Assembly (NCBI RefSeq): GCF_036347135.1
Contig: NZ_CP108938.1
Span: forward strand, 3,472,001-3,536,000
DNA length: 64,000 nt
Direction of reading: 5' to 3'
Source: Streptomyces sp. NBC_00775
GTDB lineage: Bacteria > Actinomycetota > Actinomycetes > Streptomycetales > Streptomycetaceae
How positions within the stretch are numbered: the first letter of the stretch is position 1; every line of letters begins with the position of its first letter. The notes under the pieces are model-generated. The model saw nothing but the letters and a program-made list of their open reading frames with translations. It was not told the origin of the DNA and did no database searches. The position numbers and the translations under genes were made by a program. Of the stretch, positions 8,051 through 16,325 are shown in pieces.

Positions 8051-9616
8051 ATGGGCGACGAGCAGCGGGGGCGGCCGGGACGGCGCGGGGTGATCGCCGG
8101 GGCCGGGGCCGTGGTGGCGGCGGGCGTCGGCGTGGCCGCGGTCCGGGCGGCGACGGGGGGCGGCAGCGGGGCCGAGGGCGAGACGCGGGTGACGCGCACC
8201 GTGGCGCCTGCCGTCAGCCGGGCCCCGGCCACCACGCCCCCGGCATCACCGACACCAAGGCGCACGCCGGCCCCCGGCAGCCCCAACATCCTCGTCGTGG
8301 TCACCGACGACCAGCCCAAGCAGACCGAGTGGGCGACCCCGCAGACCCTCGACTGGCTCGGCGAACACGGCGTGACCTTCGAGCGGGCGCACGCCAACAC
8401 CCCGCTCTGCGCGCCGTCGCGGGCGTCGATCATGTCGGGCCGTTACGCCCACAACCACGGCGTCCTCGACACCCGCCACCCCGAGCGCCTCGACCAGAAC
8501 ACCACCGTGCAGCGGCAGTTGCACGAGGCCGGGTACCGCACGGGCCTGTTCGGGAAGTACCTCAACTACTGGCGTACGGGCGTGAATCCGCCGCACTTCG
8601 ACGAGTGGCTGCTCCAGGAGCCGGTCCGGTACTACAACGGCCACTACAACGACAACGGGACCGTCCGGAACATCCCCGGCTACAACACCACCGTCATCAA
8701 GAACCGGACCCTCGCCTTCATGGAGGGTTCCCGGGGCGACGAGCGCCCGTGGTTCGCGTATGTCGCCACGCGCGCGGCGCACGAGCTGAACATCCCGGAG
8801 AAGAAGTACGACGGGATCCGGGTCCCGGAGTGGGAGGGGCGGCCGTCCGTCTTCGAGGACGACAAGAGCGACAAGCCGCCGTTCCTGCGCGGCGGCGCGG
8901 CACGGCACTCGCTCGCCGACGGACAGGCCCTGCGGGCGCGGCAGTTGCGCACCCTGCTGTCCGTCGACGACGCGATGCGGGACTTCCGCGACAAGCTGCG
9001 CGCGCTGGGGCAGCTGGACAACACCCTGGTGCTGTACACCAGCGACCACGGCCTCCTCTGGGGCGACCACGGCTGGCTGCGCAAGTCGGTGCCATACCGG
9101 CCGAGCCTGGAGGTGCCGTTCTACCTGTCCTGGCCGGCCGGCAAGCTCGGCACGGCCAGGACCGACGACCGGCTCGTCGGCCACGTCGACATCGCGCCCA
9201 CGCTGCTCGACGCGGCCGGGATCAAGCCGGACACCCCGCACGACGGGCACTCGCTGCTCGGCACGAACGACCGCGATCATCTGCTCGCCGAGTGGTGGTG
9301 GAACCGCCAGGACAAGCAGCCGATCCACAGCTGGGCGACGTACGTCGGCAAGACCGAGCAGTACACGGAGTACTACCGCCTCCGCCTCGACCGGGACGGC
9401 CGGCTGCCCTCCGGCGCGATCAGCGCGGGCACGGACTCCGGTGGCGCGAACTCCGGTGGTACGAACAGCGGCGAGGTCACCTTCCGCGAGTACTACGACC
9501 TGCGCGCCGACCCGTACCAGCTCACGAACCGGCTCCATGGGGCAACCGCCGCGCAGGAGCGGCGACTTGGCATCCCGGAGCTGGCCCGGCGCCTCACGGC
9601 GGCCCGGAGCGGCTGA
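8051..9616 (+). CDS. Tat-exported arylsulfatase-like sulfatase
   Basis: This 521-residue protein belongs to the formylglycine-dependent sulfatases. The signature CAPSR is present with Cys120 as the residue converted to formylglycine, followed by SIMSGRYAHNHGV. The metal-site Asp pair is in VVVTDDQP, and a second metal motif is in YTSDHGLLWGDHG. The N-terminus (GRRGVIAGAGA and a hydrophobic Ala/Val/Gly run) looks like a twin-arginine export signal, so it should hydrolyse sulfate esters outside the cell. ATG 8051 has GGGGGA four bases upstream; ATG 8039 in the same frame is possible. Near the C-terminus (9434-9478) sits a run of three imperfect 15-base repeats coding DSGGA, NSGGT, NSGEV. The substrate is unknown. 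Confidence 0.92.
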   Translation: MGDEQRGRPGRRGVIAGAGAVVAAGVGVAAVRAATGGGSGAEGETRVTRTVAPAVSRAPATTPPASPTPRRTPAPGSPNILVVVTDDQPKQTEWATPQTLDWLGEHGVTFERAHANTPLCAPSRASIMSGRYAHNHGVLDTRHPERLDQNTTVQRQLHEAGYRTGLFGKYLNYWRTGVNPPHFDEWLLQEPVRYYNGHYNDNGTVRNIPGYNTTVIKNRTLAFMEGSRGDERPWFAYVATRAAHELNIPEKKYDGIRVPEWEGRPSVFEDDKSDKPPFLRGGAARHSLADGQALRARQLRTLLSVDDAMRDFRDKLRALGQLDNTLVLYTSDHGLLWGDHGWLRKSVPYRPSLEVPFYLSWPAGKLGTARTDDRLVGHVDIAPTLLDAAGIKPDTPHDGHSLLGTNDRDHLLAEWWWNRQDKQPIHSWATYVGKTEQYTEYYRLRLDRDGRLPSGAISAGTDSGGANSGGTNSGEVTFREYYDLRADPYQLTNRLHGATAAQERRLGIPELARRLTAARSG

Positions 9617-9629
9617 CCGGCGGGAGCGG

Positions 9630-10538
9630 TTACGGGGCCGTGGTTCCGAGGCAGGGCGCCGCCGCCCCGTGACCGGCCTCCCGGCCGGCGGTCCGCGCCG
9701 TCCGGGCGGCACCGCGCGCCGCCCGCCAGCGCCGTACCAGCGGCCATGTCGAGATCCCGATGGCCAGAGACATCAGGTGCCCCCAGTCCGTCATCGGGTC
9801 CGCGAACGTGAACAGGTCACCGACGAGCATCGCGCCGAAGCCGGTCAGGACCGGCCAGCGCAGCCACGGCGACAGCAGTCCCGCGAGCGCGCCGATGCTC
9901 GCGGCGACACCGAAGCTGATGCCGTAGTCGAGGCGGTGCAGGGAGCTGTCGGGCAGATGGCCGGCCAGCACCGAGAGCCCGACCGGCACTTCGGTGGCCA
10001 GGGTCGCGACCACATGGCCGAGCAGGAACACACCGGCCGTCCGCAGCCCGCCTATCCGCCGCTCCAGCGCGGTGAGGACGAGGAGGAACCCGATCGCGTA
10101 GGGCGAGGTGATGCCGCCCGCGATCCACAGCGCACTCGCGATCAGCACCAGCACCGGGTTCTGTACGAGGTGGGCGACGTCCGTGCTGGATCCCTGGTGC
10201 AGCGCGTGTACGACGGAGGGGTCGGCGTGGTCGGCGATGACCGAGGTGACGACGAGGACAGCCGCGTACCCGAAGGTGAAGGGGGTCCCGGTGGGGGTGG
10301 GGAACAGGCGCCAGGGGCGGACGGCACGGAGCCGGGCGCGGGCGCGGGGGGCGGCGGGAACGCCGGTGGTGGCCGGTTCGGGCGTCGCGTCCGGAGCCGG
10401 TGCCGGTGCCGTCGTCGCCCGGTGGACGGGCGCGGTGACGGGGCCGCCGCGCTGTCGGGGCAACCCGTCCAGCAGGGGCGCACCCGTCTCCGGGTCGGTG
10501 AGCGTGACGTCGGCCTGAACGGTGGTGCTCCGGTCCAC
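9630..10538 (-). CDS. Rhomboid-like integral membrane protein
   Basis: The 302-residue protein has a cytoplasmic, Pro/Ala/Arg-rich N-terminal region of about 80 residues and then six or so hydrophobic spans. DYGISFGVAASIGALAG and the later DWGHLMSLAIG resemble the serine-containing helix and histidine-containing helix of rhomboid intramembrane proteases, and GHVVATLATE resembles the second conserved helix. The glycine motif is GISFG, not the classical GxSG, so activity is uncertain. GTG 10538 was chosen for its AAGGAG site nine bases upstream; an ATG at 10607 is possible. The end lies 13 bases from the convergent sulfatase stop. No partner substrate gene is apparent next to it. Confidence 0.72.
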   Translation of the reverse strand: MDRSTTVQADVTLTDPETGAPLLDGLPRQRGGPVTAPVHRATTAPAPAPDATPEPATTGVPAAPRARARLRAVRPWRLFPTPTGTPFTFGYAAVLVVTSVIADHADPSVVHALHQGSSTDVAHLVQNPVLVLIASALWIAGGITSPYAIGFLLVLTALERRIGGLRTAGVFLLGHVVATLATEVPVGLSVLAGHLPDSSLHRLDYGISFGVAASIGALAGLLSPWLRWPVLTGFGAMLVGDLFTFADPMTDWGHLMSLAIGISTWPLVRRWRAARGAARTARTAGREAGHGAAAPCLGTTAP

Positions 10539-10649
10539 GGTGAGGCGCTCCTTCCGTTGCACCCCACCCTTCGTGTCCCACGCGTCGCTGTCTATGACCG
10601 ACGCCACGCACGGGGGTATTCATAGGAATTCCAGAGACAACCTCAGAAG

Positions 10650-10721
10650 GTCGTCGGACGTCCGCAGTTCGTCGGGCGTCCGCAGTTCGTCAGGCGTCCG
10701 CAGATCCTCAGACGTCCGCGG
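10650..10721. repeat. Four 18-base tandem repeats at the tetR 3' end
   Basis: Four degenerate copies of an 18-base unit, based on GTTCGTCGGGCGTCCGCA, run in tandem across 10650-10721. The last copy enters the end of the TetR gene; the others lie in the 169-base gap before the rhomboid-like gene. Its function is unknown; slippage is the simplest origin. Confidence 0.7.
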
Positions 10722-11397
10722 GAAGTCCCCGTCCGTCGACGGTGATCGACCGCAGGAGCCGGTCGGCGTACGCGCGGAAGCGTCCGACCATGTCGAAGCC
10801 CTTCGGGTCGAGCACCCACTGGACCTGGAGGCCGTCCATGACGGCGGCGGTCTCCTGCGACACCGCCACGATGTCGGTGCCGGGCTTCAGTTCCCCGCTC
10901 TCGACGGCCTGCCGCAGCGGGCCGGACATGTGCTCGACGAGGTCCGTGTACCGCCGGGTGAAGTACGCGTGCGCCGGGTGTCCGGGGTCGCCGGCCTCGG
11001 CGGCGAGGACGTTGAACATGCGTGTCCGGCCGAACCGTGTGCTGTTGTACTCGGCGAGCCGGACCAGGCACGCGTAGCACTCGACGGCCGAGACGAACTC
11101 GTGGGAGAAGAACTTCTCCTTGTCGTTCTCGTCGGCGCGCGCGAGTACCTGCACGAGCAGGTCCTCCTTGCTGCGGAAGTGGTGCAGCAGCCCGCCCTGG
11201 GTGATGCCGACGTCCTTGGCGATGCGGGCCAGCGAGGAGGCGTGGAAGCCCCATTGGGCGAAGTGCTCCACGGCGGCGTCGAGGATCCGCGAGCGGCGCT
11301 CGTCGCCCACGGCGTACGTGCCCCTGCCGGCGGACGCGGTCTTCCGCCCCGGTGACCTCTCGCTCGACCTCTCGCTCGACCTCTCGTTCTGCGCCAT
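10708..11397 (-). CDS. TetR-family transcriptional repressor
   Basis: This 229-residue regulator has the TetR DNA-binding domain at about residues 33-80: RRSRILDAAVEHFAQWGF, then ITQGGLLHHFRSKEDLLVQV as the recognition helix and following turn. The rest is an all-helical ligand and dimer domain. It is divergent from an MFS transporter and GH3 glycosidase, and a palindrome lies between the two starts, so it most likely represses them and itself, with a sugar-derived or glycoside inducer. ATG 11397 is chosen because the conserved domain begins soon after it; ATG 11442 is an in-frame alternative. The N-terminus contains a short SER repeat from tandem TCTCGCTCGACC units. Confidence 0.9.
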   Translation of the reverse strand: MAQNERSSERSSERSPGRKTASAGRGTYAVGDERRSRILDAAVEHFAQWGFHASSLARIAKDVGITQGGLLHHFRSKEDLLVQVLARADENDKEKFFSHEFVSAVECYACLVRLAEYNSTRFGRTRMFNVLAAEAGDPGHPAHAYFTRRYTDLVEHMSGPLRQAVESGELKPGTDIVAVSQETAAVMDGLQVQWVLDPKGFDMVGRFRAYADRLLRSITVDGRGLPADV

Positions 11398-11514
11398 GCC
11401 CGCCACCATAGCCCGCGCGCGGTGGCCTTTTCCGGGCGCCACTGACCGCCGGTTACACGAGTCAACCAGGACCCTTTTTCAAGCCATGTGCAGCGTGATT
11501 CTGGCCACGCGCAC

Positions 11515-11538
11515 AAAACCTAGTACCTACTCGGTTTT
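11515..11538. promoter_or_regulatory. Candidate TetR operator
   Basis: A 24-base imperfect palindrome has AAAACC and GGTTTT as its ends and 10 of 12 base pairs matching. It lies in the 203-base gap between the divergent tetR and MFS genes, 63 bases before the MFS start. It is AT-richer than its surroundings. TetR regulators usually bind such palindromes and repress both flanking genes. Confidence 0.6.
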
Positions 11539-11600
11539 GCTGTTTCCCTAGGGGCGCCGGAGCGGCAAGGAAGCCGCCCACGTCCCCATGGAGAGCCGCC

Positions 11601-12911
11601 ATGGCCGTCACGCCAGACGCCTCGCTCGGTGCCCGCTCGCCCGAGCTCCCCGCGCAGGACACGCCTTCCCCCGAGGCCCCCGCGACCGCGGAGAACGCCC
11701 CCGCCAAGCTCATCCTCACCCTCGCCTTCGCCCAGTTCGGCGCCTACCTCGCCGTCCTCACCCCGGTGATGGTCACCCTCGCCCTCCGGGTCAGCCAGAT
11801 CGTCCCGGAGGGCGACCGCGGCTCCGCCCTCGGCCAGGTGCTGTCGGTCGGAGCACTGCTCGCGATGCTCGGCAACCCGGTCTTCGGCGCCCTCTCCGAC
11901 CGCACCACCAGCCGCTTCGGCCGCCGCCGCCCCTGGCTGATCGGCGGCATGGCCGTCGGCGTCGCCGGGCTCATGGTCGTCGCCCTGGGCGGCAACGTGC
12001 CGGTACTGATGCTCGGCTGGGCCCTCGCCCAACTCGGCATCAACGCCACCCTGGCCGCGCTGACCTCCTGCGTCCCGGACCTGATCCCGCCCCAGCAGCA
12101 GGCCCGCGTCTCCGGAGTCATCGGCGTCACGACCTCCCTGTCGATGATCGGGGGCTCGGTGCTGGCCCAGGTGTTCAGCGGCTCGATGGCACTCGCCTTC
12201 CTGGTACCCGGCGTCATCGGCCTGGGCGCGGTCGCCCTGCTCGCCGTGACGATGCCGGACCGCCCGGCCCGGACCGGCGCCTTCGAGCCGTACAGCGTCA
12301 AGGAGTTCGCCCGCAGCTTCTGGGTCAACCCGCGCAGGCACCCCGACTTCGCGTGGAACTTCGCCGGCCGCTTCCTGGTCTTCACGGGCGCCGCCTGCGT
12401 CACCAGCTACCAGGTGTACTTCCTGATGGACCGCCTCGGCTACGACGACGACCAGGTCACCCAGAAGGTCCTCGTCGGCACCCTCGTCATGGTCGCCACC
12501 ACCGTCGTGGGCTCGCTCCTCGGCGGCCAGCTCTCCGACCGCTCCGGCCGCCGCAAGCCGTACGTCCTGGGCTCCTCGCTGATCATGGCGCTCAGCCTGG
12601 CGATGATCGCCTCCGCACAGGGCTTCGGGATGTACGTCGCCGCGCTGGCCGTCTTCGGCGCCGGCCAGGGCCTCTACCTCTCCGTGGACATGGCGCTCGC
12701 CGCCGCGGTCCTCCCCAACCCCGAGGAGTCCGCCAAGGACATGGGCGTCCTGAACATCGGCAACGCCCTCCCCCAGTCCCTCGTCCCCATGGTCGCCCCC
12801 GCCTTCCTCGCGATCGGCGGCGGCGGCAACTACGGCGCGCTGTTCCTCTTCGGCGCGGTCGCCGCCGTGCTGGGCGCCCTCGCCGTCCAGTTCGTCCGCT
12901 CCGTCAAGTAG
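11601..12911 (+). CDS. MFS transporter, probably of glycosides or sugars
   Basis: This 436-residue protein has 12 predicted membrane spans. The MFS loop signatures appear as GALSDRTTSRFGRRRPW between spans 2 and 3 and GGQLSDRSGRRKPYVLG between spans 8 and 9. About 35 polar residues precede the first span. The ATG at 11601 follows GGAGAG. A GH3 glycosidase starts 42 bases after its stop, and a TetR regulator is divergent, so the likely role is uptake or export of a glycoside that the GH3 enzyme then hydrolyses. Direction of transport cannot be read from the sequence. Confidence 0.88.
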   Translation: MAVTPDASLGARSPELPAQDTPSPEAPATAENAPAKLILTLAFAQFGAYLAVLTPVMVTLALRVSQIVPEGDRGSALGQVLSVGALLAMLGNPVFGALSDRTTSRFGRRRPWLIGGMAVGVAGLMVVALGGNVPVLMLGWALAQLGINATLAALTSCVPDLIPPQQQARVSGVIGVTTSLSMIGGSVLAQVFSGSMALAFLVPGVIGLGAVALLAVTMPDRPARTGAFEPYSVKEFARSFWVNPRRHPDFAWNFAGRFLVFTGAACVTSYQVYFLMDRLGYDDDQVTQKVLVGTLVMVATTVVGSLLGGQLSDRSGRRKPYVLGSSLIMALSLAMIASAQGFGMYVAALAVFGAGQGLYLSVDMALAAAVLPNPEESAKDMGVLNIGNALPQSLVPMVAPAFLAIGGGGNYGALFLFGAVAAVLGALAVQFVRSVK

Positions 12912-12952
12912 CCCCCGTATAGCCCTCGTACGAAGGAAGCAAGGAACCCGGG

Positions 12953-14698
12953 ATGACCACGCCCACCTACCGCGATCCGCACCGCCCCGTCGACGAGCGC
13001 GTCGAAGACCTGCTCTCCCGGATGACCCTGGAGGAGAAGGCGGGCCAGCTCTTCCACACGATGCTCAGCATGGGCCCCGGCGGAACCCTCGCCGAGGAGG
13101 GCACGTTCCTCCAGTGCGGCACCACCGAGCTGGTCGCCGAGCGGCAGTTGACCCACTTCAACCTGATCGGCCAGGGCAGCGCCCGCGAGATGGCCACGTG
13201 GGTCAATCGCGTCCAGGGGCTCGCCGCGAGCACCCGGCTCGGCATCCCGCTCACCCTCTCCACCGACCCACGCCACGCGTTCACCGAAAACCCGGGCGCC
13301 TCTTTCCTGGCCGGGGACTTCTCGGCGTGGCCCGAGCCACTGGGTCTGGCCGCGATCGGGGACGCGGAGCTGGTGGAGCGGTTCGCGGACACGGTCCGCC
13401 GCGAGTACCTGGCGGTCGGCTTCCGGGTCGCGCTGCACCCGCAGATCGACCTGGCGACGGAGCCTCGCTGGTCACGGCAGTCGGGCACGTTCGGTTCCAG
13501 CGCCGATCTCTCAAGCGAGTTGGTACGGGCGTACATCCGCGGCCTCCAAGGCCCACAGCTCGGCCCGGAGTCCGTCGCCGCCATGGTCAAGCACTTCCCG
13601 GGCGGCGGCCCGCAGAAGGACGGCGAGGACCCGCACTTCCCGCACGGCAAGGAGCAGGTCTACCCGGGCGGCCTGCGCGACTACCACCTGGAACCCTTCA
13701 AGGCCGCGATCGAAGCCGGCTGTTCGCAGATGATGCCGTACTACGGCCAGCCCGTCGGCACCGACTGGGAGGAGGTCGGCTTCGGCTTCAACAAGGACGT
13801 CCTGACCGGCCTGCTGCGCGAGCGCCTCGGCTTCGAGGGGATCGTCTGCACCGACTGGGGCCTGCTCAACGACGCCGAGATCCTCGGCGAACCGGCCGCC
13901 GCCCGCGCCTGGGGCGTCGAGCACCTGAGCGTCGCCGAGCGCGCGGCGAAGGCGCTGGACGCGGGCACCGACCAGTTCGGCGGCGAGCAGTGCCCGGAGC
14001 TGATCGTGGACCTGGTCCGCTCCGGCCGTATCTCCGAGGAGCGGATCGACACGTCCGTACGGCGGCTGCTGCGCGAGAAGTTCGTCCTCGGGCTCTTCGA
14101 GAACCCGTACGTCGACGTGGACAAAGCCGAGGAGATCGTGGGCGCGAGTGAATTCACCGCCCTTGGTGAGGCCGCCCAGCGCCGCTCCCTCACCGTCCTG
14201 ACCAACCGCACCCTGCTGCCGCTGACCGGCCGCCCGAACCTCTACGTCCAGGGCGTGAGCGAGCAGACGGCGGCGGCGTACGGCAATGTCGTCGCCGACC
14301 CGGCCGAAGCGGACGTGGCCGTACTGCGGTTGGGCACCCCCTACGAGCAACGGCCCGGCACCTTCGAGTCGTTCTTCCACGCGGGTTCGCTCGCCTTCCC
14401 CGAGGAGGAGTTGAAGGAGATCCTGCGGCTGCTCGACACGACGCCCACGCTGGTGTGCGTCAACCTGGAGCGGCCCGCCGTCCTCCCCGAGATCGCCGCG
14501 AAGGCGGCCGCCCTGGTCGCCGACTACGGCGCGAGCGACGCGGCCCTTCTCGACGTCGCCTTCGGACGGGCGCGGGCCGAGGGACGCCTGCCGTTCGAAC
14601 TGCCGCGCTCCATGGCGGCGGTGGAGGCCTCCCGGCCGGACGTGCCCAACGACACGGTGGATCCGGTGTTCCCCTGCGGGCACGGGATCGAGCTCTGA
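12953..14698 (+). CDS. GH3 glycoside hydrolase (beta-glycosidase)
   Basis: This 581-residue retaining glycosidase has no signal peptide and should act in the cytoplasm. The GH3 barrel is shown by RMTLEEKAGQL near the N-terminus, TDPRHAF, VKHFPGGGPQKDGEDPH (the substrate-binding Lys-His pair), and Asp301 in VCTDWG as the likely nucleophile. A shorter alpha/beta domain follows from about residue 400, ending in DPVFPCGHG. It lacks the fibronectin-type third domain of many plant-polymer enzymes. It is translated 42 bases after the MFS gene in a probable two-gene TetR-controlled operon, pointing to intracellular hydrolysis of an imported beta-glycoside. The exact sugar specificity is unknown. Confidence 0.9.
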   Translation: MTTPTYRDPHRPVDERVEDLLSRMTLEEKAGQLFHTMLSMGPGGTLAEEGTFLQCGTTELVAERQLTHFNLIGQGSAREMATWVNRVQGLAASTRLGIPLTLSTDPRHAFTENPGASFLAGDFSAWPEPLGLAAIGDAELVERFADTVRREYLAVGFRVALHPQIDLATEPRWSRQSGTFGSSADLSSELVRAYIRGLQGPQLGPESVAAMVKHFPGGGPQKDGEDPHFPHGKEQVYPGGLRDYHLEPFKAAIEAGCSQMMPYYGQPVGTDWEEVGFGFNKDVLTGLLRERLGFEGIVCTDWGLLNDAEILGEPAAARAWGVEHLSVAERAAKALDAGTDQFGGEQCPELIVDLVRSGRISEERIDTSVRRLLREKFVLGLFENPYVDVDKAEEIVGASEFTALGEAAQRRSLTVLTNRTLLPLTGRPNLYVQGVSEQTAAAYGNVVADPAEADVAVLRLGTPYEQRPGTFESFFHAGSLAFPEEELKEILRLLDTTPTLVCVNLERPAVLPEIAAKAAALVADYGASDAALLDVAFGRARAEGRLPFELPRSMAAVEASRPDVPNDTVDPVFPCGHGIEL

Positions 14699-14731
14699 AG
14701 TCGAAGTAAGTCGATGTAATTCGGGTGCCCG

Positions 14732-14751
14732 TCCTGGCGAAACTGCCAGGA
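14732..14751 (+). promoter_or_regulatory. Hairpin abutting the ribosome site of the next gene
   Basis: TCCTGGC and GCCAGGA form a 7-base stem with a 6-base loop. The right arm ends just before the GGGGG ribosome site and lies eight bases from ATG 14760. It could end the upstream GH3 transcript or shape translation of the next gene. It is only a structural observation. Confidence 0.4.
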
Positions 14752-14759
14752 TGGGGGCC

Positions 14760-15437
14760 ATGACTGCCTCGTACGACATTCCTGTGGTCATCGATCGCCG
14801 GGAGGGCCCGTACGGCGAGGTCGTGCTGCGGCGCCACGGCGCGCTGTTGCAGATCATCGCCAACGGCTGCTTCCTGATGGACACCTCCGACGGCCGCTCG
14901 GAACGGCTGCTCGTCGACGCCGCGTACAACGCGCTGGACGGGCGCGCGGCGCCGAGCGTGCTGATCGGGGGGCTCGGCGTCGGGTTCTCACTCGCGCACG
15001 CCGCCGCGGACCCCCGATGGGGGCGCATCACGGTGGTCGAGCGCGAACAGGCCGTCATCGACTGGCATCGCGGCGGGCCGCTCGCCGAGCTCTCCGCGGG
15101 CGCCCTCGCCGATCCGCGCACCGAGATCGTCGCAGCGGATCTGGTCGCGTACGTCAATGAGACTTCCGACACGTACGACGCGCTGTGTCTCGACATCGAC
15201 AACGGACCCGGCTGGACGGTCACCGAGGGCAATCAGGGCCTGTACTCGAAGGCCGGACTGGCAAGCTGCGCAAGGGCGTTGAGGCCCGGCGGGGTACTCG
15301 CGGTGTGGTCCGCACAGCCCTCTCCGGAATTTGAAGGAACCTTGCGGAATGCCGGGTTCCAGGGGGTGCGTACCGAAGAGATCCCGGTTGCCCGGGGCGT
15401 TCCGGACGTCGTACACCTCGCAGTCAGACCTGGATAG
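14760..15437 (+). CDS. Spermidine synthase-like methyltransferase-fold protein
   Basis: This 225-residue protein has the Rossmann fold of spermidine synthases: VLIGGLGVGFSLAHA is the nucleotide loop, RITVVEREQAVIDWHR the acidic end of strand 2, and DALCLDIDNGPG the active-site loop. Many Streptomyces carry such stand-alone proteins without a decarboxylase partner, so polyamine synthesis is not proven and small-molecule transfer is only the family expectation. ATG 14760 fits GGGGG four bases upstream. It precedes the response regulator gene by 113 bases. Confidence 0.8.
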   Translation: MTASYDIPVVIDRREGPYGEVVLRRHGALLQIIANGCFLMDTSDGRSERLLVDAAYNALDGRAAPSVLIGGLGVGFSLAHAAADPRWGRITVVEREQAVIDWHRGGPLAELSAGALADPRTEIVAADLVAYVNETSDTYDALCLDIDNGPGWTVTEGNQGLYSKAGLASCARALRPGGVLAVWSAQPSPEFEGTLRNAGFQGVRTEEIPVARGVPDVVHLAVRPG

Positions 15438-15550
15438 CCGAGGCACGGTGACTGCCCGTACCCTGCTTCCCTGACGCGGATCATTCAAGCGTCAAGCGCA
15501 GTCATGGGATCACCCCACGGATTCCGGAAAGCACACCTCAGGGGCGGGCG

Positions 15551-16288
15551 ATGGAGCAGACACACACCTCCCACAACGGCACGGCGGCGACGCCTGGCGC
15601 TCAGCGGCGGGTACTGGTGGTCGAGGACGACCCGACAATCGTCGACGCCATCGCGGCCCGCCTGCGCGCCGAGGGATTCCTGGTGCAAACCGCGGGCGAC
15701 GGCCCGGCCGCCGTCGACACCGCCGAGGCCTGGCAGCCCGACCTGCTGATCCTCGACATCATGCTGCCCGGCTTCGACGGCCTGGAGGTCTGCCGCCGCG
15801 TGCAGGCCCAGCGCCCGGTGCCGGTGCTGATGCTCACCGCGCGCGACGACGAGACCGACATGCTGGTCGGGCTCGGTGTCGGCGCCGACGACTACATGAC
15901 CAAGCCATTCTCGATGCGTGAGCTGGCCGCCCGCGTGCACGTCCTGCTGCGCCGGGTGGAGCGTGCCGTCGTGGCCGCCTCGACTCCGCGCAGCGGGATC
16001 CTGCGGCTCGGCGAGCTGGAGATCGACCACGCGCAGCGCCGGGTGCGGGTGCGGAGCGAGGACGTGCATCTCACTCCCACCGAGTTCGACCTCCTTGTCT
16101 GCCTCGCGAACACTCCGCGTGCCGTACTCTCGCGCGAACAGCTGCTCGCCGAGGTGTGGGACTGGGCGGACGCCTCCGGTACCCGGACCGTGGACAGCCA
16201 CATCAAGGCGCTGCGCCGGAAGATCGGCGCCGAGCGGATCCGCACGGTCCACGGCGTGGGCTATGCGCTGGAGACCCCGACTCCCTGA
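15551..16288 (+). CDS. OmpR-family response regulator
   Basis: This 245-residue regulator has a receiver domain (about 20-135) with VVEDD acidic residues, the phosphoacceptor Asp69 in LLILDIMLPG, Thr in LTARDD and the Lys in YMTKPF. A winged-helix DNA-binding domain follows (about 150-240) with LTPTEFDLLVCLA and SHIKALRRKIG...IRTVHGVGY. The histidine kinase gene starts 37 bases after its stop, so the two are co-transcribed and form a cognate pair. This pair lies just before kgd in other Streptomyces as well. The signal and target genes are unknown. Confidence 0.95.
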   Translation: MEQTHTSHNGTAATPGAQRRVLVVEDDPTIVDAIAARLRAEGFLVQTAGDGPAAVDTAEAWQPDLLILDIMLPGFDGLEVCRRVQAQRPVPVLMLTARDDETDMLVGLGVGADDYMTKPFSMRELAARVHVLLRRVERAVVAASTPRSGILRLGELEIDHAQRRVRVRSEDVHLTPTEFDLLVCLANTPRAVLSREQLLAEVWDWADASGTRTVDSHIKALRRKIGAERIRTVHGVGYALETPTP

Positions 16289-16325
16289 GCCGGGCCTTCG
16301 TCGGGACTCTGAGGGGGCTGATGTG

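Noticed and set aside
13511..15232. Minus-strand frame spanning GH3 and the next gene
   Set aside because: It crosses two plus-strand genes with recognised motifs and has none of its own.
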